NCBI RefSeq assembly: GCF_000417875.1
Contig: NW_006920899.1
Coordinates: forward strand, 65,723 to 117,232
Length of the DNA stretch: 51,510 nucleotides
Direction: 5' to 3'
Source: Pseudozyma flocculosa PF-1
Lineage: Eukaryota; Basidiomycota; Ustilaginomycetes; Ustilaginales; Ustilaginaceae
The position numbers and the translations under genes are program-made. The notes under the pieces were generated by a model, which was given only the letters and a program-made list of their open reading frames with translations, had not been told where the DNA came from and did no database searches. This document shows positions 10,666 to 20,956 of this stretch, piece by piece (within the stretch, counting starts at the first letter, position 1; each line of letters begins with the position of its first letter).

Positions 10666-12901
10666 GGTGGGCGAGCGGACCGGTGACGGCGCGCCACACG
10701 AAGGCCGCCGACGGTGCTGGGGAAGTGGGTTAGGGGATGCCTAGCTCGCCACCGAGGGGAGCGGCAGGGGGGAGGAGACGACCGGGCTGGCGTGACGGGA
10801 CGTGCGCCGGCGCCGATGCTGCTGTTGCTGCCGCCGCCGCAGCTGCTGCCTGCGGAGCCGGGAGAAGAGGAGAGAGCTGTTCAAGCGGCCTCACTGCGGC
10901 GTGCCCGAGCAGCCTTGCCGTCCTCGGAGCAGGCGGGGGCCGAGCAAAGGAGCTGCTGGGCAGACTTTTCGCTGCGTTGGCTCGTCGCCGGCGCGGGCCT
11001 AGTTGCCAACCAGCGAAACCGGGGCGCGCAGGCAAGCCCGATTCGACTGCGCCCCTCAGTTGGCACCGAGGCAGGCCGTGATGGGGCGGGACGGCGCTGT
11101 GCGGTGGTGGTGCTGTGCCGTTCCTGTCGTGGGTTTGGCTGAGGGCGACCTCGGTCAAGTGGCCGGTGAGGCTGACCTGGTCGACGACGGCACTAGCGGG
11201 ACGTGGTGGGACCGCCGCGGGTATCGAGTAGCTCCACCTTTCGTGTGCGGTGTGAGCGCGGTGGGTGGGCCGATGCAAGGGCGTGGCGGTCGTGGGGATC
11301 GACTGGCGGGGTGCGAGATTGGAAGAAATCGTGGGGCAAGCGGTCGTGGCGAACGCAGGGATGAGTCGCCGAGAGCCAGGGCAGCAGGAGGAGGATGGGA
11401 TCAAGGGACACAGTTGCTGCAGTCTGCGGTCGAGTCGGGTCGGGTCGGGTCGGGCGATGGCGATGAGGATGGCTAGGGCTAGGCGATCAGGAGGGGATGG
11501 TGGCAAGGGTGCTGGCGGCCAACGTGGCGAGCCACGGTCAAGATGGAGGGCCCCAACCAGCAGGCCGGCCGGCCGCCTTCTAATTTTTTTTGAAGCCGCC
11601 GCCGCTGTCGATGAGGGCTGCAGCGCGCCCCCAACTGCCTGGCCTGGCCTGCCCTCCTGCCGCCTGCGATTTTTTCCTTGCCCACTCGCGAGGCTCGGCG
11701 TGGTCTGGATCGGGCGGGAACGAGGCAGGGTGCAGATCCAGATGGGAAAACGAGATCGGGTGCACGCCATCGGCCTCTGGCGCCGTGACGCCGCCTCATT
11801 TGCTCGTCGACGAGCCTCAAGGCTGGCCTCGGACGTCGCCCGGACCACGCTGAGCGGCTCAGCGCAGTGCGCTGCAGTCGGAGCATGCCGGTCAGGATGG
11901 CGAGAAGCTCGCGGTCCATCCAGAGGGCCGTGATGACAGGTAGAAGAGGGTGAGTAGTTGAGCCAGTCACGACTCGATCCAGTACTTTGGCCGGGGCCGT
12001 GAGGCATTGGCATGGGCATGGGTCCGAGACGAGCGTGACTGCCAGGCCAGGCACTAGTGCGGTCCTGGCGTCATGACCGGCGGAGCGGACAGCGGCCTAG
12101 GGAGCATGGCACGGCATCGCCGCCGTCGCCCAATCGGGTCTGGCCATGGCCATGCACAGCGACGCGTCGAATCGACTGAGCCCGTCGGCGACAAGGCGCG
12201 CTCAAGGTCTCGCTCGAGGACGCGAAAAGGGCTTGACAGGTCCTCGATGGAGAGAGAGGGTTGGTCCTCTCGAGCCTGGTCCTGCACGACGCGGGCGCAG
12301 CAGAGGATAGCGGGTGGGTGGCCCGAGTGGCGGTCGTCTTGGTGGTGGCTGCCTGCCTTGGCCGTGGCCGTCGCGGTGGGCGCGTGCTAGATAGGGAGAG
12401 AGAGAGAGGAGGTGGCTTGCCTGCCTGCCTTTGGGCACTGCCTGGCCTGCTGGCCCGCGCTTTCCGAAGGCTTGGTTCGGATGCACTGCACGCCTGCGCA
12501 GCTTGGATCCGATGTGAAAGCCAGCCAGCCAGCCAGCCGTACGTGCGCACGCGGGGGTCCAAGCCCAACCGAGCAAGCGAGCGGCCGGCTGGCTCGGCGG
12601 CCCCGCCTCCCGAAGTCAGCGTGGATGCCGCCACGACCTCCGATCCTTACCCCGCAATCCTTGGCTGCGCTGCAGCGGGGCAGGACGGGGCAAAGTGGTA
12701 CGGTGCACACGGTTGGTGGTGCTTTCGGCCTCGGCTGCTCTGCTGGCCTCTTCGGTCGACGGATATCTGGCTCGGGGAGAGGGGATCGCTCCGCCGAGCC
12801 TCGTTGGCATCGTCATAAAGCCACTTGCCTCTCCTCCCTCGTCGTCGTTGTCGACCTGCCACCATCACCTCACCTCTCCCCTGATCCATACCGCTTCAGC
12901 G
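10666..12901. other. Divergent intergenic region, RPC1/desaturase
   Basis: About 2.2 kb between divergent starts. No protein with recognisable features is present, although several GC-driven open frames occur. An isolated T8 tract lies at about 11584-11591, T-rich words at about 11681, a GA run near 12391-12405 and CCAGCCAGCC near 12520-12538. A CATAAA word at about 12814, some 85 bp before the next ATG, could act as a weak TATA element. Confidence 0.65.
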
Positions 12902-14232
12902 ATGGCCACCCAGACTCTATCCGCCACCTCGACCTCGACCTCGACCGCCACCGACGGCGGCGACGTCAAGCTGCGCGCCGGCGCCACGGCAGCATCCCTG
13001 CCCGCACCCGCGCCACCGCGACCTGGCACCGCCCGTGACTCTGCCTCTGCCTCTGCCTCTGCCTCGTCGTTCCCCGGCCATGCCTATACGCTGACCCCCA
13101 CCGAGGCCTCGCTGCGCTCCCGCCGCAAGTGGGGCTACCTGCGTGCCATCTACGACAACACCAAGCTCATGAGCCTCACGCCGCACCTCGTCACCATCTC
13201 CCTCACCCTCGCCTTCAACGCGTCGCCGCTCGCACCGCCCTTCTACCGCTGGCTCAATACCCACTCGCGCTTCACCATCCTCGTCGTGCACAACTACCTC
13301 ATCAACGCCGCCGTCCAGACCGCCTGCGTCGCCCTCTTCACCTACTCGGACCTCGCCCGCCGACCCAGCTGGGTATCGCGCTACAAGATCCAGCCGCACA
13401 AGTCCGTCACGCCGGCCCAGTACCGCAAGATCCTCGGCGTCGTCGTGTGGAACATGCTCGTCGTCAACACCCTCGCCAGCCTCTCCTTCTTCCCGCTCGC
13501 ACAGTGGCGCGGCAACCCGACGTCGTTCGAAACGCTCCCCTCGCCGCCCCGCCTGCTCCGCGACTGGGCCATCTGCCTCCTCGCCACCGAGGTCGGCTTC
13601 TACGCCGTCCACCGCGCCCTCCACCACCCGCGCCTCTACCGCCACGTACACAAGCTCCACCACGAGTTCACCGCCCCCTGCGCCGCCGCCGCCACCTACG
13701 CCCACTGGATCGAGCACTACCTCTCCAACCTCTTGCCCGTCTTCCTCGGCCTCGTCATCTCGCGCGCACACTTCTCCGTCATGGTCCTCTTCTTTTCCGG
13801 CCTCCTCATCGGCACCCACGCCCACCACTCCGGCTACAACAGTCGGTACCGCCGGTCCCTTTTCCCTCTCTTCGTTTATTCTCGTTCGCCGCTGACCCTG
13901 ATTCCTCTTCTTCTCGCCGTCTGCCTCTTCACCACCTACCTCCCTTCCGTCCTCCCCCTTTTCATCGGACAGTCCCGTTCCTTGGCAATGCGCTGCCGCA
14001 CGATTGGCACCATTACGCGACGGTGGAGAACTTCGGCCCCACGGGGTTGCTCGACGCCCTCCTGGGCACCGACAAGACTTTCCGGTCCTGGCTCAGAGAG
14101 GTGGATGCCACCTTCAACGGCGACCGCGTCCGGGCCAACACGGCCGCCCTCGAGACGCTCGCCCGCTTCGACGGCGACTCGGACCAGGGCGAACGCCAAG
14201 GCGAGGGCGAGAGCGAGAGCGAGAGCGAGTGA
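12902..14232 (+). CDS. Fatty acid hydroxylase/sterol desaturase superfamily membrane enzyme
   Basis: Two exons, 12902-13841 and 13973-14232, give 399 residues. The intron 13842-13972 has a weak donor (GTCGGT) but restores HHSGYN-I-PFLGNALPHDWHHY. All di-iron histidine motifs are visible: HRALHH at 237-242, HKLHH at 250-254, HAHH at 306-309 and HDWHH at 323-327. Several hydrophobic membrane segments precede and separate them. Enzymes of this family act in the ER and use O2 with two irons to hydroxylate or desaturate sterols or fatty acids. The spacing resembles ERG25/FAXDC2-type C-4 sterol oxidases more than ERG3, but the substrate cannot be read from sequence. The N-terminal 70 residues are Ser/Thr/Ala-rich and probably disordered. 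The C-terminus is a short Glu/Ser repeat. It converges with an SGNH hydrolase, with only 142 bp between stop codons. Confidence 0.88.
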
Positions 14233-14374
14233 GGACGCCTGTCCTACTGCCCTCGACGTTGGGATCCTCGGTCGATGTGTATTCGGGCCAGACGGCTAGC
14301 AGAAGTGATGGATCCGCCGCATCTCCCTCGAACCGTGTTCCATTCCGCGCTGTGACTGCCTTCCCCCTTTGCGC

Positions 14375-15382
14375 CTACCCGCGCCCTTCGAGCTTGGTTT
14401 CGAGGTAGACCCGGTGCACCTCGCGCGCAATGGCCCGCATACCGAGGTAGGAAGGGTGGAAAGCGGGCGTCTTCCAAAAGTCCCAGAGTCGGAACCTGCC
14501 GACCCACTCGACGTCGCAACCGAGGCTATGTTGCTCGCTGAGGTCGTACAGCTCGACGCGGGTGACGAGTTGGTTCCTGTGCGATGCGATGTGGTTGTAG
14601 ATCTCGACGAGATCAGAGGCGATGGAGCGGTACCGATCGATGCGGTCCTGGTTGAAGGGTACGTCCGTGCGCGGTCGAGTGTGCGGGCCGACGACCTGGA
14701 TGTAATCGACGAGGAGGATGCGTGCTCGCGGAGCTTTGCGGTGGATACGGTCGATGAGGTCCAGCATCCGTTCTCGTACCGTGCGCGGCGAGGCGGATTC
14801 GAGCGATCCCAACATCCCACACCACCCCATTACCACTTTGAGGAGCCAGGGGATCGAATCGACAAACATACCTCCGATATACCCCATATCGTTGCCGCCC
14901 ACCGTCAATGTGATCACGTCCGCATCGCGGGGCAGCAGATCGAGCTGCGGCGCAAATACACTCCCATCCTGCGCCCCCTGCGGCTCGTCGACCAGATTCG
15001 CCACAGTCGCACCCGATACCGTCAGATCCACGAACCGAGACCCCGCAACGAGCTGCGAAAAAAGCGTAGGGTAGTTGAGCTGCGACCGCCCCGCCGCTTC
15101 GTTGGAGAACGGCGGCAGACCCGGTCCCGCCGCAAACGAACTGCCCATCGAGACTATGAGCGGTCCCGAGACGTTGGTCTCCTTTTCCGACATCGTCGTT
15201 CGTGGAGTCGCGCCCGTCGTGGTAGGGCCGGTGAGGAGTGGTGCGGTGTCGCTCATTGCGCTTGCAGTCACGACGATGGTGATAGTGGTGGTGGTGAGGA
15301 GGAGGGCAAGGGGAAGGCAGCAGGCAGCAGGCAGCAGGCAGGACGACGCGAGAGCGGCCACCGTCGGGCCTGCGCGTGCCAT
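14375..15382 (-). CDS. SGNH hydrolase 1, with N-terminal hydrophobic segment
   Basis: A single exon of 335 residues. The ATG at 15382 is preferred over an upstream in-frame ATG (15514) because it puts a hydrophobic stretch (residues about 8-42) at the N-terminus, as in a signal peptide or signal anchor. SGNH blocks are visible: nucleophile block SMGSSFAAGPG with the likely Ser at 82, a Gly in block II (VSGAT, G124), GGND at 162-165, and the catalytic His in FHPSY at 309. The usual Asp three residues before the His is absent, so a Ser-His dyad is possible. The family hydrolyses esters of lipids, sugars or other small molecules. The substrate is unknown. It is clearly paralogous to the gene at 27101-27907. 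The convergent neighbour is a sterol-desaturase-family enzyme. Confidence 0.85.
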   Translation of the reverse strand: MARAGPTVAALASSCLLPAACCLPLALLLTTTTITIVVTASAMSDTAPLLTGPTTTGATPRTTMSEKETNVSGPLIVSMGSSFAAGPGLPPFSNEAAGRSQLNYPTLFSQLVAGSRFVDLTVSGATVANLVDEPQGAQDGSVFAPQLDLLPRDADVITLTVGGNDMGYIGGMFVDSIPWLLKVVMGWCGMLGSLESASPRTVRERMLDLIDRIHRKAPRARILLVDYIQVVGPHTRPRTDVPFNQDRIDRYRSIASDLVEIYNHIASHRNQLVTRVELYDLSEQHSLGCDVEWVGRFRLWDFWKTPAFHPSYLGMRAIAREVHRVYLETKLEGRG

Positions 15383-15841
15383 GTGCCTCCGTTCGGCTAG
15401 AGTTCCGACCGACCGACCGACCGACCCGCCTGGCTTCCAGTGGAGGGGGCTGTGCACGTAGACCTGACCTCGCAGCTCGGGTCGCTCTCGACGAGCACAT
15501 ACACGCGCAAGCACAGCCCATCACCTCTCGCACCGAGTCGATTCGGGTCGAGTCGAATCAGGTCAGGTCGGATCGGATCGGTCCGGTTCGCTTCGCTTCG
15601 GTTCGAGCTGGCTGGCTCGCTGGCTCGCGATGGCCATGGCGGTGGCGGTGGCGGCGGCGAGGCGCAGGCGCAGGCGTGATAGAATACAGGTCGACCCGCC
15701 CGCGCGCGCAAGTGTGAGGCGATCAAGGTCGCTCGTCGTCAACTGGAGAGAAGAGCAATCAAGCTGGACGCCATCGACCAGGCAGGGACGGAGCAAGTCA
15801 CTTTGACAATCGAGTCACGGCAGGCAACGACGAGCGCCACG
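15383..15841. other. Intergenic region between SGNH-1 and membrane protein gene
   Basis: This 459-bp stretch lies between two minus-strand genes and must hold the SGNH-1 promoter. It contains GACCGACC units (15410-15428) and GGTCGAGTCG-type words (15540-15600). No gene was seen. Confidence 0.65.
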
Positions 15842-18319
15842 CTAGGCAGCACCCACGCCGCCCGCACCAACCCTGCGCGCCGGGCGCGACGACGACGACG
15901 ACGAGGCCCTCGTCCTTTTGGTGCGCGTCCTCTTGCCCGTCGTTGGGCTGCCCGCCTCGGCGCCGCTGAGCGACGCCGTGCCGTCGCTGCTCTCTCCGTC
16001 GTCGGCGCCCTCGCCGCCGCCGCCGCGGATCGTCTCGACGGTCACCGTCCTCTGGCGGATCTCGAGCACGCGCTCGCCCTCGGCCGTCTCGACCACCCTG
16101 CCCGTCACCTTTTCGCTCTCGGCCGCCACGACGCTCGACGCTCCGGCCTCGTCACCCTCGTCGGCGAGCACGGCGCCGGATCCGCTGCCCCGCGCGTGCG
16201 CACGCTGCTGCTGGCTAAAGTGCTCGTCGTCCTCGATCCACGTCTCGCGCAGCGCAAGGTAGTAGCCAAACGAGGCCGACGCGCCCCACACGGGCGCCAG
16301 CGCCACCAGCGCCAGCACGCAGCGCGACTGGAACTCGAGCCTCGAGCGGTCGATCCGGTCGAGCGTGACGGTGGTGGGTGCGACGAGCGTCGTGGAGCTG
16401 CCCCCGGCCGCCGACGCCTCCGACGACCTCGCCCTCAGCGCGGCCACGGCGGCCGACGTCGGCACGCGCGCGCTCGGGCTCGTCTTGGCGTCCTTCCAGA
16501 GCCACAGGCCGCTCTCGATGAGGATGAAGGCCACGACGCTCGCCAGCACCGCCAGGTGGTCGGAGCCAATCGAGCTGACGGCCGGGTGGCGGTGGAACGT
16601 CTGCGGGTACACGAGCTGCGCCGACTGCCACAGCCGCTGCGGCAGCGGCACGGGCAGGTCAAAGTCGCCGCGCACGCCCGAGACGACGCGGTAGACGCTG
16701 CCGAGGCGGAGCGCCACGCTGCTCGTGGCCAGCGCCAGGTGGACGAGCTTGGGGTCGAGGTAGAAGGGCACGCGCCTCTTGCTCCTCACGAACCTCGTGG
16801 CGGCCGCCTTGTCGCCGGCCGTGGCCAGGGGGTGGCCAAAGGCGGCACTGCTCTTGAGCTTGCGCGCCGTCGAGCGGCGCAGCGGGTAGAGGACCGCGAG
16901 CATGGGGAAGGCGTGCATCACCAGCACCTTTGCCAGCGTGTCCGGTCCCGAAAAGATCGAGTAGAGCCCGCCGAGCAGGAAGAGGGGCATGGCGATGCGC
17001 TCCGGCACCAGCCTGCTCAGCAGGGCGCCCGCCTTGACCGAGAGCGTGGCGCGCGGCGCCATCGGGATGCGCTGGACGGTGGTCGAGGCCGTGGCCGTCG
17101 TCTTGGCGGGGCTGTGCGAGGCGCGTCCGGCGGCGTGGGAGCGGCCGTGGCTGTGGCTCGGCGGCGACATGGGCGGAGGCATGAGCAGCTCGGACTCGGA
17201 GCGCGCCAGCTCGCGCCTCTGGGGCGCCTCTGCGGGCTGAATGGTGATGGTCGTCTTGACGGTGCCGGCGCGGGGCGATGCGGGGACGAGGTCCTGCGCG
17301 TCGAGGCGGTAGATGACGGCGAGCTGGAAGAGGTTGAAGGCGAAGCTGATGGCGACGAGCTGGCCGAGCAGCATGAAGGTGGCGACGTGCGGGATCCTCA
17401 GGCGCTTGGCTGAGGGCGACGCCGGGGGGATGGCAAGAAGCAAGGGGCCAAGGAGCGGGTCAGCTAGTCGAGCCCGAGGGAGCCCTTGCTATGGGCGATC
17501 TGGACCGCGTGTGCGACGAGGCTCACCTTCGCTGCGCAAAAAGACGGCCCAGCTGCCGACGGTGATGATGCAGATCTCGCTGCTCCACCACCAGGCGTTG
17601 CTGTCGCGCACGACCTCGAGCCAAGCCTGCTCAAACAGGCTGAGCGAGCCGAGCCACTGCGAGATCCTGAGGAGGCGGAGGTGGAGCGAGGGGACGATGA
17701 GGTCCGGCTGGTCCCAGCTCAGCGGCGGCGGCGCGGGCGGGAGCGGGTACGAGGTGAGGTGGCAGTTTGCGATGTAGGCGCGGTAGGAGTGGAAGAGGAA
17801 GGCGAACATGCTGGGCGGGCAGGATGTGGGCAGGATCAGGCACGTTGAGGTCACCGGCGTGAGTGGGCGGAAAGGCAGCAGGAGCAGGGAGTGACGGAAC
17901 ACGACGCCGGCTGCTCACTAGTTCCAGGTAGAGACGAGGCTCGCGACTGCGAGGATTGCGGTGATGCGCTTTGCGTTGCGGGCGTCATTCTTGAAGGCCC
18001 AGGCCGAGATGCCGACGAGGAGCTCGGTGGCGCGCGTGTCGGACTTGGTGGGGCGCGTGCCGTCGTCGCCTTCGCCTTCGGTGTCCGGGTGGTCGATGGC
18101 GTGGTCCTGACCGGCGGCATCTGCGAGGGGGGCGATGAGGGTGGTGGTGGCGTAGCTGCGTGTGGCTACGCGGAGCGCCTTTGTGGCGATGTAGAGGTTG
18201 ATGGCGAGGTAGGCGGCGAGGATGGCGAGGTTGGGCTCAAAGAGGGCGTAGACGAGGGAGCGGTAGCTCGACTGGTCCGGGCCCGCGATGGGGGCCCTGT
18301 CCATGACGTCGAACGTCAT
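15842..18319 (-). CDS. Unidentified multi-pass membrane protein
   Basis: Three minus-strand exons, 18319-17919, 17810-17527 and 17409-15842, give 750 residues. The splice junctions restore STWYMFAFLF and RSEAKRLRIPH; the introns are 108 and 117 nt with standard GTGAG donors. I do not recognise the family. About nine hydrophobic segments are visible, for example NLAILAAYLAINLYIA, ICIITVGSWAVFL, VATFMLLGQLVAISFAF, HLAVLASVVAFILIES and CVLALVALAPVWG. Between segments 4 and 5 is a Pro/Ser/His-rich hydrophilic loop. The last 150 residues form an acidic then basic, Ser-rich tail likely exposed to the cytosol. No transport or enzyme motif was found. The first exon opens with MTFDVMDRAP directly before a predicted membrane segment, which supports the start. 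Confidence 0.75.
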
Positions 18320-20956
18320 TGCCGGGTGGCGCTAGAAAAAAAGGGAGGGAGCAAAGGAGAGGGGACCTTGAACTTCGAGTGCGAGGCGCTTGGAGGGAGC
18401 GAAAGAGGGGGCTTGGAGAGTTGAGTGCGGGGGGGAACGCCAGAGATGAGGCTGCTCGAGGAGGGCCTGGCTATCGAGGTGGCAGACGAGGGTGAGGTTG
18501 CTTGCCCACGGGGGATGGAGGACGATGGCGGCGCAGCCTCGATGAAGCGATGGCGGGCGGGTGGTGGTGGTGGTGGTGGTGGTCAAAGAGAAAGCAAGGT
18601 CGGTCGGAAGCAAGCCGACAGAGGGCCACCGGCTGGATGGATGGAAAGGGCGAGGGCGAGGGCGAGGCGAGCGAAGCCAGGGTCGAGGCAGCAGTCAGCC
18701 GATGGTCCGTGGGCGGGGCCCTTGCTAGAGGCAGGCAGGCACGCCGTGCGTCATTGGCCATTTTCCTCTGATTTTTGGCAGGCCCCAGGTCAAAGCCAAG
18801 GTGGAGGCAGGGCAAAGCCGCCCGTGGGGCCCATGCACGCGGCGCCCGTCTGAGCGGCTGCTGTCAGGCCTGCCTCACGGTTCGGCCCAGCCGCGCTCTC
18901 GCCTTTCCTTCCCCAACAGCCTCGCTCCCCACCCAGCCGTGATTGCGCAAAGTACCACGACGACAGCGACGGCGACGGCCACTCTGAGCGGCAGAGTCGT
19001 ACCCGAGAGCGCCTTCCGCTGGGTCGACGTCGGCTGCTCCGCCACGCGCACGCCGTGGCCGAGTCGGAGAGCCAGAGGCAGGCGTGTGGCCTCTAGCGGG
19101 CATCGCATCATAGCCCAGCGCTGCCCGTCGGTCGGCCCGCCCCCGCTGCCAGGTCGAGGTCGAGCCTCGAATGAGACCCGGCTGCCTTTGCGCGTTGGCA
19201 CCTCTTCGCTTGGCCCCCTCCGCGCGCAAAGTTCCGTTGGCATGGCCAAGCCAAGGTAGGGCAGTGCGTCGATTGCACCAAGAGGAGCTGCGCCTCTCGT
19301 CGTTTACCGCTGCCTCTTGGCCCACGGCGCACGGGCCGGGCTTCCTCGCCGTCGACTGACTGGCATCGCCGTTGTCGAGCTCGATCCCAAGCGCTCAGGA
19401 GGTGCAAACGACCTGCCTCGCCACCGGCCGGCGACGCACGAGGCAGCCCACAGCGCTCAGTGCCGGGGCCAGGGACGCGCGTCGTCAGGCATTGCTGCCG
19501 CGGATCGCAACCCAAGGGGTGTGCTCGACGTCTTTGCTTTGCAAGCGACCTAGCTCCGAGGACGTGACGGTCATTCCAGTTGGTGGCAGCGTCGTCTCGG
19601 CCTCCTGCCCCCCCGGCCCGAACGTGCGAGCTGCGTGTCGCCACAGTCGCCATTCCCTGGCCTCGCTCGTCGATCGTCCTATTCGGCGGCTCCCTTGACG
19701 GCCCTGTGGCAATATAGCCATCCCTGGCCGACTTCCGGGGGCAGCGTCGACGTACTGCGAGGTCTGCCTTGCCCCTTGACCCCTTGAGGGCGTTGGCACG
19801 GATAGCCACCCGACTGAGCCTGGTCGCCGCGCCATGACTGAGCTCCGCTTGCTTGCTTGCTTGCTTGCCTGGCCGCAACGCGTGTGCTGCGAGAGGCCCT
19901 CCCGGCGGCTGGACGAGCCAGACCTGCTCCTAGGTCGCCTGCTCAGACGGAGGTCGCCAGGCAGCACAGGAGCGTGTGCGATGGGCGATGGTCAGTGACG
20001 GGGCGCTCTACGCCAGAGCCAGCAGCTCGACGGCGACGTTGCTCGCAAGGGGCAGCAAGCAAGCAGCGTCGGCAGCGGCGGCGGCGGCGTGGCCAGGCTC
20101 GATGGGATCCGGTCGTCTGGGCGGGGCAAGAAGAAACGGCGGGGCCCGCCTGGCTGGCTGGCTGACAGGCTGACAGGCAGGCAGGCAGGCTGGCTGGCTG
20201 GACCCTGGCAGACCGGGCGGCGGGCCGACGCGCGCCATTTTTCGCCTGCCTGGTTGGTTGCTTGGCCTGTTGGGCTGCCCTCCGAGGCAGGCGAGCTAGC
20301 TGCCTGCCTGCCTGCCTGCCTGCCTCGCCTGCTGCTCTGTCTCCAGCTGCAGCCGCCCAAAATCAAAACACACTCTCCACGCCCGCCCGCCCCCACCCAC
20401 TCACGTCGCTTCTTCGACGACCAACACCCGCAGCCACCTCGACCTTCCCGACCCTCATCACCCGACCAACGCCATCGCCAGCGCCATCCTCCCTGCCGCT
20501 GTCATCAGGCTGGCACTCCTCTTCTCTCACCCTCTCTCGCTCTGCTCTCTTGCCGCTCATATCCGCCTAGTCTCGCTCTCGGCCGCCCCCGCCCGCCGCC
20601 CGCCGCTGTACCGCTCACCGTTCCCCTCCCGCAGCGCCTCATCTTCGGCAGCTATTGTCTTCTGACCTGCCTTCGATCGCCCACCTGTATTGGCCAGCGC
20701 GGCCGTCATCATCGAGCCGTCCCTGACCGCCCTCGGCTCCCTGCGCCTGCCACTTGCCGCAAGCAGCGTCGAGGCAGCGCTCAAAAGTGCCCTGCCCCCG
20801 CTCGGCGTCGGCTCCCGACTGCACCGTGGCCCAGTCTCGCCTGACGGCCCTCGACAGTGCCGCTAGCTCGAGCGAGCCTCACACGCCACCCTTCCTCCCG
20901 TCGCCATCCTCCCACCGGACTCGCCCTTTTCCCTTCGTGCTCCTCTCGATCTCACC
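18320..20956. other. Divergent intergenic region, membrane protein/CDC14
   Basis: About 2.6 kb, the longest gene-free stretch. Open frames here have low-complexity, GC-driven translations and none looks like a protein family. It holds GGTGGTGGT runs near 18560, CTTGCTTG units at about 19848-19868, CTGGCTGG/CAGGCAGG words at about 20150-20205, and a (TGCC)n run at 20302-20325. AT-rich words (GATTTTTGG near 18770, CCATTTTTCG near 20237) stand out against the GC-rich background. Confidence 0.65.
20302..20325. repeat. (TGCC)n tetranucleotide run
   Basis: About six TGCC units some 630 bp upstream of the CDC14 start, within a cluster of CTGG, CAGG and CTTG units. Confidence 0.85.

Noticed and set aside
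6217..10686. Open frame of about 1489 codons on the plus strand opposite RPC1
   Set aside because: It is the antisense of a clear RPC1 gene. The GC-rich third positions keep antisense frames open, and the translation has no family features.
10730..12019. Open frame of about 429 codons on the minus strand between RPC1 and the desaturase gene
   Set aside because: Low-complexity Pro/Ser/Arg/Ala composition, no conserved motif, no supporting splice pattern; likely chance in GC-rich DNA.
15383..15514. Upstream in-frame ATG for SGNH hydrolase 1 at 15514
   Set aside because: It would bury the hydrophobic segment behind 44 Arg-rich residues; the ATG at 15382 gives a normal leader-like N-terminus.
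19056..19067. TGGCCGAGTCGG resembling a tRNA A box
   Set aside because: No matching B box or T-arm (GGTTCRANTCC) follows within tRNA distance and no acceptor stem forms.
20302..20325. TGCC and other short tandem runs considered as CRISPR or satellite arrays
   Set aside because: They are uninterrupted simple repeats without spacers, in a eukaryotic genome.
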